Made by a program: the position numbers and the translations under genes
The notes under the pieces: generated by a model
Told to the model about the DNA's origin: nothing
The model's input: the letters and a program-made list of their open reading frames with translations, nothing else
The model's database searches: none
Part shown: in pieces, positions 32,978 to 41,730 of the stretch
How positions within the stretch are numbered: position 1 is the stretch's first letter
Layout: each line of letters opens with the position of its first letter
Assembly: GCF_003369445.1 (NCBI RefSeq)
Contig: NZ_QRCU01000006.1
Location: 1-64,000 of the forward strand
Length of the DNA stretch: 64,000 nt
Origin: Arthrobacter silvisoli
GTDB taxonomy: Bacteria; Actinomycetota; Actinomycetes; Actinomycetales; Micrococcaceae
Direction of reading: 5' to 3'

Positions 32978-34406
32978 TGGGTGTGGCCGGGGGACGCTTC
33001 ACGCCGTCCTTCCCGCCCCTTAGCGCCGAGGCAAGCGACGGCAGGAAATTGCCCACTTGGGACAGGATGCCGCCCACCATGCTATTCAGGCCCTCCCCGC
33101 CGTTCAGCACGGTCAGCTGCCCTACATGGGCGAACGGTTCGGCTGCCGCGGCAACGATCGCCGGCATGTTTTCGGCCAGCTGCTGGGAAATCACGGCGTC
33201 CTGGTTCGTTTCCAGCGCCTCGCCACGCGCCTTGATGCCCTCGGCTTCGGCAAGGGCCTTGGCCTTCACGGCCGAAGCGGCGGCATCGCCGCGGGCCTTG
33301 GTGGCAGCGGCTTCGGCCTCGCCGGTGACCCGCGTTGCACCGGCCATGGCAGCCGCGGCCGCTGCGCTCGCCTGCGCTTCGACTTCCAGCTTCCGGGCGT
33401 TGGCCTGGGCCTCGAGTTCGGTGCGCTTGGCCCGTGCCTCGGCGGCGCTGATGTCGGCCGCCTTCTGTGCTTCGGCTTCGGTGCGCTGGGCGTAGGCCTT
33501 GGCGTCGGCGGGTTTGCGGATGGTGGTCTGGAGCTTCTGCTCTTCGCGGTCGGCCTCAAGCTTGGCCACCTCGGTTTCCTGCACCACCACCTGCTGGCGG
33601 GCGGTGGCGTCGGCGAGCGGACCGGCCTGGGCGGCGTTGGCCCGTGCCCGTTCCGCGTTTGCCTGCGCCGCGGACTGCCGGATGGCCGAGAGGCTTTGCG
33701 CGTCAGCAATCTGGGCCGCGGCTTCGGCCTCCTTCTCGGCGGCCTCCCGGTTCCTGGTGGCCTCGGCGATCCGTGCCTCCATCTTGACCAGGGCGATGTG
33801 GGGTTTGGCCAGGTTCTGGATGTAGCCGGTGGGGTCCTGCAGGTCCTTGATCTGCAGGGAGTCCACCACGAGGCCGAGTTTCTCCATCTCGACGCCGCTC
33901 GCGCTGCGGACCAGCGAGGCCAGCTTGTCGCGCTCCCGGATGATTTCCTCAACTGTCATGGACCCGATGATCGAGCGCAAGTGGCCCTCGAACACGTTGT
34001 AGACCTGGCTCTCCATCTTGGGCTGCTGGCCCAGGAAACGGCGGGCGGCGTTGGCGATGAACGCGGGGGAGTCGCCGATCTTGTAGATCACCACGCCTTC
34101 CACCACCACCTGGATGCCTTGGGAAGTGACGCAGTTGACCTGAAGTTCAGTCTCGTTCAGGGTCAGCGCAAGGGTCCGTACCGTCTGCAGGCCGGGAACC
34201 ACCAGGGCGCCCTTGCCGGTGACGATCTTGAAGTCCATGCCGTCCGTGTTTTCGAGGGTCCCGCGGGTCAGGCCGGAGATGATGAGGGCCTCGTTCGGCT
34301 CGGCCACCTTCCACATCGCCTTCATGATTCCCCAGACGACCCCGATGACGACCAGGACACCGATGATTCCGAAAGCTAGCGGCAGGAAAGCTACAAGATC
34401 TCCCAT
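32970..34406 (-). CDS. Flotillin-like SPFH-domain membrane protein
   Basis: 478 residues. One N-terminal membrane segment (VAFLPLAFGIIGVLVVIGVV) is followed by an SPFH domain (about 40-220). A long Ala/Glu-rich coiled coil (about 220-400) holds the repeated EAEA-type segments of flotillins, and the C-terminus has a small Gly-rich region. Flotillins organise membrane microdomains facing the cytoplasm. It forms an operon with the NfeD-like gene. Confidence 0.9.
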   Translation of the reverse strand: MGDLVAFLPLAFGIIGVLVVIGVVWGIMKAMWKVAEPNEALIISGLTRGTLENTDGMDFKIVTGKGALVVPGLQTVRTLALTLNETELQVNCVTSQGIQVVVEGVVIYKIGDSPAFIANAARRFLGQQPKMESQVYNVFEGHLRSIIGSMTVEEIIRERDKLASLVRSASGVEMEKLGLVVDSLQIKDLQDPTGYIQNLAKPHIALVKMEARIAEATRNREAAEKEAEAAAQIADAQSLSAIRQSAAQANAERARANAAQAGPLADATARQQVVVQETEVAKLEADREEQKLQTTIRKPADAKAYAQRTEAEAQKAADISAAEARAKRTELEAQANARKLEVEAQASAAAAAAMAGATRVTGEAEAAATKARGDAAASAVKAKALAEAEGIKARGEALETNQDAVISQQLAENMPAIVAAAAEPFAHVGQLTVLNGGEGLNSMVGGILSQVGNFLPSLASALRGGKDGVKRPPATPNA

Positions 34407-34670
34407 GACTGATCCTCTCAGCGTCAGTGAACGGGCGGCGTGTGGACCCCCAATAGGCCGGGCTGCCGGTTCTTAGGACAGTCTGGGCAGGCGGATGCGT
34501 GGAAGTCCAGTGATTTTTCCGGTGCCACCGCCCGGCAAACAAAAAGATTGGCGCAGCCCCCGGCAGCTTCGCCGGAGAGACTGTGCCAACCCTTTTGATG
34601 ACTCGTTAGATTGAGCTGTGCTCGCTATTCATTGGCCACTCCTCATCGTCCCGGGATTGCCAGATCCGGG
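34407..34670. other. 264-bp intergenic region with one terminator
   Basis: No coding frame is convincing here. The region carries a large hairpin (annotated separately) and presumably the promoter of the SPFH operon. Confidence 0.5.
34538..34596 (-). terminator. Hairpin terminator, probably bidirectional
   Basis: TTGGCGCAG (34548-34556) pairs with CTGTGCCAA (34581-34589) around an inner CCGGC/GCCGG stem. Reading on the minus strand it is followed by TTTTTG and serves the DUF4383 gene; on the plus strand by CCCTTTT. Confidence 0.75.
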
Positions 34671-35132
34671 CTACTTTCTCCCACCGGACTGATTGGGCCA
34701 GAACATCCAGCCGGCGGTCATCATCAGGATTCCGAGGACCAGGTGCGTCCAGTTGTCCAGGATGTTCACCGAGAGGAAGTTCGCTGCGGAATCCGTCCCG
34801 ACGCCCAGGCCGTAGGCGCTCAGCACCACATACAAGGCACCGAAGCCATACAGGAACGCCCGCGCCCCGGACACGGTGCGGGACATGAACCAGCCGCTCA
34901 CCCCGACGGCCAGTTGCACCAGGTTCAACAGCACCGACACCTGGAACAAGCCCAGCAGCATCGCCTGCGAATCCGGCCCGAAGAACCGCATCTCCGAGTA
35001 CTGGGTGGTGATGCCCGGCACGAAGCCCAGCACGCCCACCAGCGCCACGAGCAAGGCCACGCCGATGCCGGCTACCTGGATGTCCTGGCGTCCGAAATGG
35101 ACTCCCTGCGCATGTGACGCCGCGCTGCTCAT
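34671..35132 (-). CDS. DUF4383 membrane protein
   Basis: 153 residues from ATG 35132 behind GGAGG; an ATG 15 nt upstream is possible. Four hydrophobic segments, with LLGLFQVSVLLNLVQLAVGV and NWTHLVLGILMMTAGW typical of DUF4383. Function unknown. Single-gene unit. Confidence 0.82.
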   Translation of the reverse strand: MSSAASHAQGVHFGRQDIQVAGIGVALLVALVGVLGFVPGITTQYSEMRFFGPDSQAMLLGLFQVSVLLNLVQLAVGVSGWFMSRTVSGARAFLYGFGALYVVLSAYGLGVGTDSAANFLSVNILDNWTHLVLGILMMTAGWMFWPNQSGGRK

Positions 35133-35320
35133 ATGCCCTCCAACCATTCCGTGGGAACACTCCCCATCTTACGTCCGGGCCGCTGAAAAGGCGCCCGACG
35201 GCGGCCCCCGCGTTCCGCAACAGGCGGCCGGTCCGCGGGCGCCCAGGCCGGCGTCAAAACAGCCCCGCACCAGCGCGCCCGACGGGCCCGGGCAGGGCCT
35301 TCGTGGCACGATGGATCACG

Positions 35321-36637
35321 ATGAAATTGCGTGCTGACCAGACCGGAAACCGTGGCCTTCCCATGCCCCTGTGGCTGCAGGGTGCACTCGAATCGGCGCA
35401 GGCGGCCATCATCTCCGCGCTGGTGGTGATCCTGCCCCTCGCCGGGGTCTGGGCCACCGACGGATTCGAGAACCGCAAGGTCGACTTCCTGGCCCGCCTG
35501 GCAGGCCAGTCCTGGCTGCTGATCCACGGTGTCCCCCTCCAACTCGCCTCGGTCAACCTCGGCACCGCGGCCCAGCCAGGAAGCGGTGTCCTCTCCCTGT
35601 TCCCCCTTGGCCTGACCCTTATTCCCTTCCTGCTTGCCTGGCGCGCCGGCCGCCGGCTCGCCCGCGCGTCATACACCGACCAGCTGTGGCAGGCGTTCCT
35701 GGGCGCACTCCTGGTCTACGGTGCCTTCGGTGCAGCCACGGCCTTCATCTGCCGCACCCAGGAAGTGGTCATCAACATCTGGCTTGGCATGCTCCTGCCC
35801 CTCATCCCTTTCGGCCTGGGCATGGTGGTGGGGGCGCGCCGCGAATCAGGCTCCTGGAGCAGGCTCATCGGCGTGGACGCCGTGGACTGGATCGCCCGCA
35901 CCAGCCAACATTCCCGCTGGGCAGGCTCCTACTTCGCCTCCGCCATCAAGGCCGGGTCCGTGGCGCTGATGGCCTCGCTTGCCCTGGCCGCCCTGCTGCT
36001 CGCCGTCGACCTCGGCATCCACTGGGCACAAATCATCGCCGTTTACGAAGGCCTGAAAGCCGGGGCGCTCGGCGGCGCCGTCCTCACCATCGCCCAGCTC
36101 GGCTACCTGCCCAACCTGGTGGTCTTCACCCTGGCCTGGAGCTCCGGCTCCGGCTTCTCGCTGGGAGTCGGCTCGCACGCCGGACCGCTGGGCACCGCCG
36201 TCGGGCCCCTACCCGCGGTCCCTGTCTTCGGCGGGCTGCCCACCGGACAGTTGGAGTTCGGCGTGGTGGCCCTGGTCCTTCCCGTGCTGGCCGGGGTGCT
36301 GGCCGGCTGGTGGTTCCTGCGCGAGGGCGAAAACCACTTTGACGAATGGCTCTCGATCAAGATCCGCGCCCGCTGGTTCACCGCCGCCGCGTCCACGGTG
36401 GTGCTCGGTGCGCTCATCGGCGCCGTCGCCGGTGCCCTCGCCGGTGCACTGGCCTGGATTGCGCGGGGATCGGCCGGCATCGGCCGCCTCACGGAGATTG
36501 GACCCGACCCGCTCTGGACGGCGGCCTGGCTGGCCGCGGAAGTGGGGATCGGCGTCGTCATCGGGTACACGGCGGGGCCGTGGCTGGAACGCCGGCAGAA
36601 GCTGCGCGAGGCGGACCTGGAAGCCGCCAAGTTCTAG
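35321..36637 (+). CDS. DUF6350 multi-pass membrane protein
   Basis: 438 residues from ATG 35321; longer readings overlap the divergent gene and lack a ribosome site. About nine to ten hydrophobic segments. Actinobacteria commonly carry this family just upstream of purN, as here. Function unknown. The C-terminal tail is charged (ERRQKLREADLEAAKF). Confidence 0.8.
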   Translation: MKLRADQTGNRGLPMPLWLQGALESAQAAIISALVVILPLAGVWATDGFENRKVDFLARLAGQSWLLIHGVPLQLASVNLGTAAQPGSGVLSLFPLGLTLIPFLLAWRAGRRLARASYTDQLWQAFLGALLVYGAFGAATAFICRTQEVVINIWLGMLLPLIPFGLGMVVGARRESGSWSRLIGVDAVDWIARTSQHSRWAGSYFASAIKAGSVALMASLALAALLLAVDLGIHWAQIIAVYEGLKAGALGGAVLTIAQLGYLPNLVVFTLAWSSGSGFSLGVGSHAGPLGTAVGPLPAVPVFGGLPTGQLEFGVVALVLPVLAGVLAGWWFLREGENHFDEWLSIKIRARWFTAAASTVVLGALIGAVAGALAGALAWIARGSAGIGRLTEIGPDPLWTAAWLAAEVGIGVVIGYTAGPWLERRQKLREADLEAAKF

Positions 36638-36650
36638 GCCTGCTGCAGGG

Positions 36651-37079
36651 TCAGGGCTGCCGCAGAGCCGCGGGCAAGGAGTTCTCGAAGTCCGCCGTGC
36701 AGCCGGCCAGGGCCCGGTCCGTCAGGGCGTCCCGGGCGCACTCCTGGAAAGTGTTGACCTGGTTGAAGAACAACGCCGAGAACGCCACCAGCAGGCCCAG
36801 CACCGCCGAGACCATCAGTCCGGAAATCGTGCCGAACAGCAGGATCCTGCCCTGCCGGAAGCGGACCGCGCGGACCATCACCACAACGCCCAACACCCAA
36901 GCGGCCACGGTGAGGATGCCGCTCAGCCACACGTAGCTGACGTTCATGGTGTAGACGAACGCCGCGCCCAGCACGGTCAACAGGAAACTTCGGAACAGGA
37001 GCTGCGTACGGGACTGCGCGGCTGCCGCCGCCTCCCCCTGAGCTGGCAGCTGCGGGCGGGGTCCGGCGTCGGGATTCAT
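36651..37079 (-). CDS. Small membrane protein of unknown function
   Basis: 142 residues from ATG 37079. A polar N-terminus of about 25 residues is followed by three to four membrane segments and a soluble tail with two cysteines (ECARDALTDRALAGC). TAGGCT lies 7 nt before the ATG, so it may be leaderless. It is divergent from purN with only 38 nt between starts. Confidence 0.65.
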   Translation of the reverse strand: MNPDAGPRPQLPAQGEAAAAAQSRTQLLFRSFLLTVLGAAFVYTMNVSYVWLSGILTVAAWVLGVVVMVRAVRFRQGRILLFGTISGLMVSAVLGLLVAFSALFFNQVNTFQECARDALTDRALAGCTADFENSLPAALRQP

Positions 37080-37086
37080 GTTTTCC

Positions 37087-37111
37087 AGCCTACGCGAGGC
37101 AGCCATAAGCT
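37087..37111. promoter_or_regulatory. Back-to-back leaderless -10 elements (membrane protein and purN)
   Basis: TAAGCT at 37106-37111 is followed by six bases and the purN ATG. On the other strand TAGGCT at 37087-37092 is followed by seven bases and the opposite ATG. Each gene's -35 region would then overlap the other gene's promoter or start. Confidence 0.4.
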
Positions 37112-37117
37112 ATTGCA

Positions 37118-37690
37118 ATGCGCATTGTTGTCCTCGTCTCAGGCACCGGTTCCAATCTCCAAGCGGTCATCGACGCCGTCAAGGCAGGGGAGCTCGACGT
37201 CGACATCGCCGCCGTGGGTGCCGACCGCGAGGACACCTACGGCGTGCAGCGCTCGGCCGACGCCGGCCTGGAAACCTTCGTGGTGAACTTCAACTCCTTC
37301 GAAACCCGCGCCGAATGGGACGCTGCCCTCACCGCGAAGGTGGCCTCCTACCAGCCGGACGTGGTGGTGTCCTCCGGGTTCATGCGGATCGTCAGCCCCG
37401 AATTCATCGACACCTTCCACGGCAAATACCTCAACACCCACCCCGCCCTGCTGCCAGCCTTCCCCGGCGCGCACGGCGTGCGCGACGCCCTGGCCTACGG
37501 CGTGAAAGTCACCGGCTGCACCGTCCACTGGGCGGATGCCGGCGTGGACACCGGGCCCATCATCGCCCAGGAAGCCGTGACCGTCCTCCCCGGGGATGAC
37601 CAGGACTCGCTGCACGAACGCATCAAGGTCGTGGAACGTCGGCTGCTTGTCAGCACTTTGTCAGACATCGCCCAGCAACGCTTGCTATAA
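37118..37690 (+). CDS. purN: Phosphoribosylglycinamide formyltransferase
   Basis: 190 residues, normal for PurN. N-terminal RIVVLVSGTGSNLQAVIDA, the HPALLPAFPGAHGVRDAL segment with the catalytic histidine, and the Asp in WADAGVDTGPII. It transfers the formyl group of 10-formyl-THF to GAR in purine synthesis. It has no ribosome site and is probably leaderless. purH lies about 7.5 kb downstream. Confidence 0.96.
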   Translation: MRIVVLVSGTGSNLQAVIDAVKAGELDVDIAAVGADREDTYGVQRSADAGLETFVVNFNSFETRAEWDAALTAKVASYQPDVVVSSGFMRIVSPEFIDTFHGKYLNTHPALLPAFPGAHGVRDALAYGVKVTGCTVHWADAGVDTGPIIAQEAVTVLPGDDQDSLHERIKVVERRLLVSTLSDIAQQRLL

Positions 37691-37770
37691 AGAATCGCAC
37701 GCCGGACAGACACCCCTCCGTGGATACGGGCGCGCCTTGAGTAGCACCGGCGGACATGCGAGGAGCGGTT

Positions 37771-39075
37771 GTGGGATTTTGGAAACCCGTCTTGGATATG
37801 ACGGTCACGGGGCCGCGCTTCCTGCTCGCCTGGACCCTCCTCAGCTCGGCCCTGCTGGCCTGCTTGCTGCTCAAGAAGCGGAACGTCCGCTGGTTTGCGC
37901 TGGCCGCCGGCGCGCTGGCCACGGGGACCGCAGTGGGGCTCGGAGTCCTCTGGTACTGCGTCTTCGTTGACAACACTTTTGGAGGACCCCTCATTGCCGA
38001 CGTCTGGTTCTGGGCACCGGCCTCCTTCGCCGCGATCGCCCTCGCCATCGCCAATTTCCGGGGTGGCCGCTGGTGGCGGACAGTGCTCGCCGCCGGCTCT
38101 GTCCCGGTGTTCATCGCCACCGCTGCTTTCCAGGTCAACGCCTCCTACGGCTTGAACCAGACCCTGGGATCCGTGCTCAACATCAATACCGCGAACACCG
38201 TCCGCATCCCGCTCCGCTCCACGTGGCTCAAGAGTTCGGAGCGGCCGCTGTACGAGACATGGACGGCCCCTGCCGATATGCCGCAAACCGGCCTCCGGGG
38301 CAAGACGCCCCTGCCCATTCCGGCCAAGCACTCCGGGTTCCAGGCTCGCTGGTCGGGCCTCTACCTTCCGCCCGCGGCCCTGGTGAAGCATCCACCGCTG
38401 CTGCCCTTCGTGATCATGATGATGGGTCAGCCGGGAGCGCCCAGCCCGCAGCCGGCCGGGAACGTGGCCGACGCGATGGCCGCGCAGAACCACGGCCTGG
38501 CGCCGATCATCCTGGTGGTGGACCAGTTGGGCGACCCGTACAGCGACCCGCTCTGCCTGGACTCGAACCGGGGCAAGGTGGAGAGCTACGTCATGCAGGA
38601 CGTCCTGCCCTGGGCCCGCGCCAACCTGCCCATCCTGCAGGACCGGAAGCACTGGGCCTTCGCCGGATACTCTGACGGCGGGGTGTGCGCCAGCTACTTC
38701 GCGGCCAAGTACCCCCAGGACTTCGGCAGTTACATCTCCATCTCCGGCGAGGAGTTCCAAGGATCCGAAAAGCCCGCCTACAACCTGGCCACCGTGTTCG
38801 GCGGGAACCAGGCGGAATACGACGCCGTGAAGCCGGAAAACATCATGCGCGCCCACGGCCGCTACGAGGACATGGTGGGCGTGTACACGGCCGGAAGCAA
38901 GGACCCGGACTACACCAAGCAGGCCCAACGCATGCTCGCCACCGCCCTGGGCGTGGGAATCAGGGCATCCTTCTTCAGCGTCCCGGGCGCGGGACACGTC
39001 CGCAACGCCGTGGCCGGCGGGCTCGCCGAAGCCTTCCGGATCCTTTACCCGCGTTGGGGCCTGTCGCCGTCATGA
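37771..39075 (+). CDS. Membrane-anchored esterase (EstA/mycolyltransferase-like fold)
   Basis: 434 residues from GTG 37771, five bases after GAGGAG; an ATG at 37756 lies upstream of that site. Four N-terminal membrane helices (to about residue 125) are followed by an exported alpha/beta-hydrolase domain with nucleophile GYSDGG and a late histidine in GAGHVRNAV. It resembles the putative-esterase family that includes mycolyltransferases. The stop overlaps the MprF-like gene (ATGA), so the two may act together on envelope lipids. Confidence 0.8.
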   Translation: MGFWKPVLDMTVTGPRFLLAWTLLSSALLACLLLKKRNVRWFALAAGALATGTAVGLGVLWYCVFVDNTFGGPLIADVWFWAPASFAAIALAIANFRGGRWWRTVLAAGSVPVFIATAAFQVNASYGLNQTLGSVLNINTANTVRIPLRSTWLKSSERPLYETWTAPADMPQTGLRGKTPLPIPAKHSGFQARWSGLYLPPAALVKHPPLLPFVIMMMGQPGAPSPQPAGNVADAMAAQNHGLAPIILVVDQLGDPYSDPLCLDSNRGKVESYVMQDVLPWARANLPILQDRKHWAFAGYSDGGVCASYFAAKYPQDFGSYISISGEEFQGSEKPAYNLATVFGGNQAEYDAVKPENIMRAHGRYEDMVGVYTAGSKDPDYTKQAQRMLATALGVGIRASFFSVPGAGHVRNAVAGGLAEAFRILYPRWGLSPS

Positions 39076-41684
39076 GCCACAACATCACCCGGCAGCGTCC
39101 ACCCATGCAGGGTCCGCCAACGCAACGTCCACCCGCGCACGGCGGCCCGGGAAACGTGCCGCCGGAGCAGCGCAGCCACGTGCAGAACAGCAAGGAACGC
39201 CTGGACAGCTTCCTCCGGCGCATCCCTTTCTCCTTCCTGATGGCGGCGGTCTTCCTGGCCGCTGCGGTGTTCAGCCGCACCCTGTTCGGCGTGGATGCCA
39301 GCGTGCACTGGGGCCTGGGCGTGGACACCACTTTCGAGGGAGGCCACGGGTGGACCCTGCTGACGGCGCTGCTGGTTCCGCAGGACGCCACGGCAACCGC
39401 CTTGGCGGCCATCGGGGCCATCCTGCTGCTCGGTCTGGCGGAACGGACCCTCGGGACGCGGAAGGCCGCGCTTGCTTTCCTCGCGACCGGCCTGGCAGGC
39501 GGGTTCCTGGGCCTCCTCCTGCAATGGTTGGGAACGCTCACCTGGGAGTGGTGGTCCACCGGCGCGTCCGCCTCCACCACGGTTGATCCGCTCACCGGCG
39601 TGCTGGGCGCCCTGTCCACTGCCACGGGCAGCATGGGGCTGCTGTGGCGGCGCCGGATCAGGGTGGTCCTGCTGACGTTTGTGCTCATCTTCGTCCTGTA
39701 TTCAGGCGACCCCGAAGACTTCTACCGGCTCCTGGCCGTGCTTGCCGGCCTTCCGTTGGGCGCGTTGCTGCGGTCCGCCAAGCGCCCCCTCCACGTGGCC
39801 TACAGCTCGCACCGGGAAACCCGCACCTTGGTCGCCGCCGTCGTCCTGGTCACGGCAGTGGGCCCGCTGGTGGCCTATTTGGGGAGCACGGACCTGACGC
39901 CCTTCGCGTTCGGTTCCTACCTGTTCATGAACGACCCCGTGGACCCCGGAACGCTCGCCGCGGCCTGCCGCGGCGACATGCCGCTGTCCCGGCTCTGTAT
40001 CCACCAGCTCGCCCGGATCGGTTCGCAGGGACCGGGCATGGTGGTCCTTGCCTTCGTCCCCGTGGTGCTCCTGGGCGTGGCGGCGTGGGGGCTGTACCGG
40101 GGCAGGCGCTTCGGCTGGTGGCTCGCGGTGTGCGTCAACACTGCGATCCTCCTGGTCTCCCCGGCATCGTTCAGCGTGGTGCGCCTCATCGCGCAGTCCG
40201 GAACCCCGGTGCACCGCCCGTTCAACGGCCAGGAGCTCCTGGTCTGGATGATCACGGCGGCCCTGGTCCCGGTGGCCTCCCTCCTCCTGCTCATCCTCAA
40301 GCGCAGGCACTTCGGCATCCGGGCACCCCGGCGGGCGTTCCGCCGTTTCCTGCTGGTGGTGCTGGGCTCCTTCCTGGTCCTGGCGGCCGCCTGCACGGTC
40401 ACCGCCCTGTCCGCGCTGAAGTCGATCGCGCCGCGGGTCAACGCTGCCACGCTGTTCCTGGAAGCGCCGCGCCGCTTCGTCCCGCCGCACTTCCTCGGCG
40501 GGCCGGCGCACCTGGTGGTCCCGCGGCACACCGCCGTGAGCTGGGCCTACCAGTGGAGCGGACCCGTGTTCTGGGCGGTCTTCGTGCTCGCTGCCCTCTG
40601 GCTGCTTTCGCGCTCGCCGCGCCTTGCAGTGGCGCACGACGTCGAGAAGTTCCGCGCGCTGTTGCGCCGCCGCGGCGGCGGCTCGCTCGGGCATATGACC
40701 ACCTGGGAGGGCAACACCCCTTGGTTCACCGCCGACGGTGAGGGGGCCCTCGCGTACCGCGAGGTCAACGGGCAGGCCATCGTCCTCGGCGAGCCTGTCT
40801 GCGCCCCGGACCGGGTGGAGCAGACCCTCCGTGAATTCCTGGTGTTCTGCGATGAACACAACTGGACCCCTGTCTTCTATTCCTTCCACCCCGGCCTGCT
40901 GCCCTACTTCGAGCGGCTCGGCTGGCGGCACATGCCGGTGGGCGAGGAGACAGTGATCCACACCGCCGGATTCACCATGAAGGGCAAGCACTGGCAGAGC
41001 GTGCGGACCGCCCTCAACAAGGCGATCCGTGAAGGCAGGACGGCAGTGTGGACGTCCTGGAGCGAACTGCCGTTCGCGGCGACCACCGAAATCGTGGCCA
41101 TTTCCGAATCCTGGGTGGCGGAGAACAAGCTGCCCGAAATGGGGTTCACCCTGGGCGGCCTGGAGGAACTCAAGGATCCGGAGGTCCGGCTCATGCTCGC
41201 CGTGGCAGAGGACGGGCGCATCGAGGCGCTGACGTCCTGGATGCCGGTGTATGACGGCGGGGAGGTGGTCGCCTGGACCCTGGACTTCATGCGCCGCGCA
41301 CCCGATGCCCATAACGGCGTCATGGAATTCCTGATCGCCTCTGCCGCGCTGCACCTGCAGGAGGAAGGCGCCCGGTATGTGAGCCTGTCCGGTGCTCCAC
41401 TGGCCACCAAACCGGTACCGGAGAACGCAGAGCCGGAGGGAACCGAAGCCGGCATCGCCGCCTTCCTCGCCTGGCTGTCAAGGACGCTCGAGCCGGCCTA
41501 TGGTTTCGGCTCCCTGTTCCGCTTCAAGGCGAAGTTCCACCCTGAATACACCACGCTGTTCATGGCCTTCCCGGACTTCTCGGCACTGCCGCGTATCGGC
41601 ATGGCCCTGGCACGCGCCTACCTGCCCGAGGTGTCCGCCAGGGAACGCATGGTCCTCGCACGCGCACTGGGGCGCCGGGACTGA
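39072..41684 (+). CDS. MprF/LysX-like phosphatidylglycerol aminoacyltransferase
   Basis: 870 residues from ATG 39072. A Pro-rich N-terminus is followed by a multi-pass membrane region (first part rhomboid-like, residues ~45-230, then more helices to ~530). A cytosolic DUF2156 domain of two GNAT-like halves (about 540-860) includes VNGQAIVLGEPVC, GEETVIHTAGFTMKGK and FKAKFHPEYTTLFMAFPD. The DUF2156 domain transfers an amino acid from tRNA to phosphatidylglycerol in MprF. Which amino acid is not evident. Coupled to the esterase upstream. Confidence 0.82.
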   Translation: MSHNITRQRPPMQGPPTQRPPAHGGPGNVPPEQRSHVQNSKERLDSFLRRIPFSFLMAAVFLAAAVFSRTLFGVDASVHWGLGVDTTFEGGHGWTLLTALLVPQDATATALAAIGAILLLGLAERTLGTRKAALAFLATGLAGGFLGLLLQWLGTLTWEWWSTGASASTTVDPLTGVLGALSTATGSMGLLWRRRIRVVLLTFVLIFVLYSGDPEDFYRLLAVLAGLPLGALLRSAKRPLHVAYSSHRETRTLVAAVVLVTAVGPLVAYLGSTDLTPFAFGSYLFMNDPVDPGTLAAACRGDMPLSRLCIHQLARIGSQGPGMVVLAFVPVVLLGVAAWGLYRGRRFGWWLAVCVNTAILLVSPASFSVVRLIAQSGTPVHRPFNGQELLVWMITAALVPVASLLLLILKRRHFGIRAPRRAFRRFLLVVLGSFLVLAAACTVTALSALKSIAPRVNAATLFLEAPRRFVPPHFLGGPAHLVVPRHTAVSWAYQWSGPVFWAVFVLAALWLLSRSPRLAVAHDVEKFRALLRRRGGGSLGHMTTWEGNTPWFTADGEGALAYREVNGQAIVLGEPVCAPDRVEQTLREFLVFCDEHNWTPVFYSFHPGLLPYFERLGWRHMPVGEETVIHTAGFTMKGKHWQSVRTALNKAIREGRTAVWTSWSELPFAATTEIVAISESWVAENKLPEMGFTLGGLEELKDPEVRLMLAVAEDGRIEALTSWMPVYDGGEVVAWTLDFMRRAPDAHNGVMEFLIASAALHLQEEGARYVSLSGAPLATKPVPENAEPEGTEAGIAAFLAWLSRTLEPAYGFGSLFRFKAKFHPEYTTLFMAFPDFSALPRIGMALARAYLPEVSARERMVLARALGRRD

Positions 41685-41730
41685 CGGACCCGGCGCACGC
41701 CGGGCTGGACGGCCTCAGTACTGAACAGGC

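Noticed and set aside
39702-41354. 550-codon frame antisense to the MprF-like gene
   Set aside because: Shadow frame; the plus-strand protein has clear membrane and DUF2156 features.
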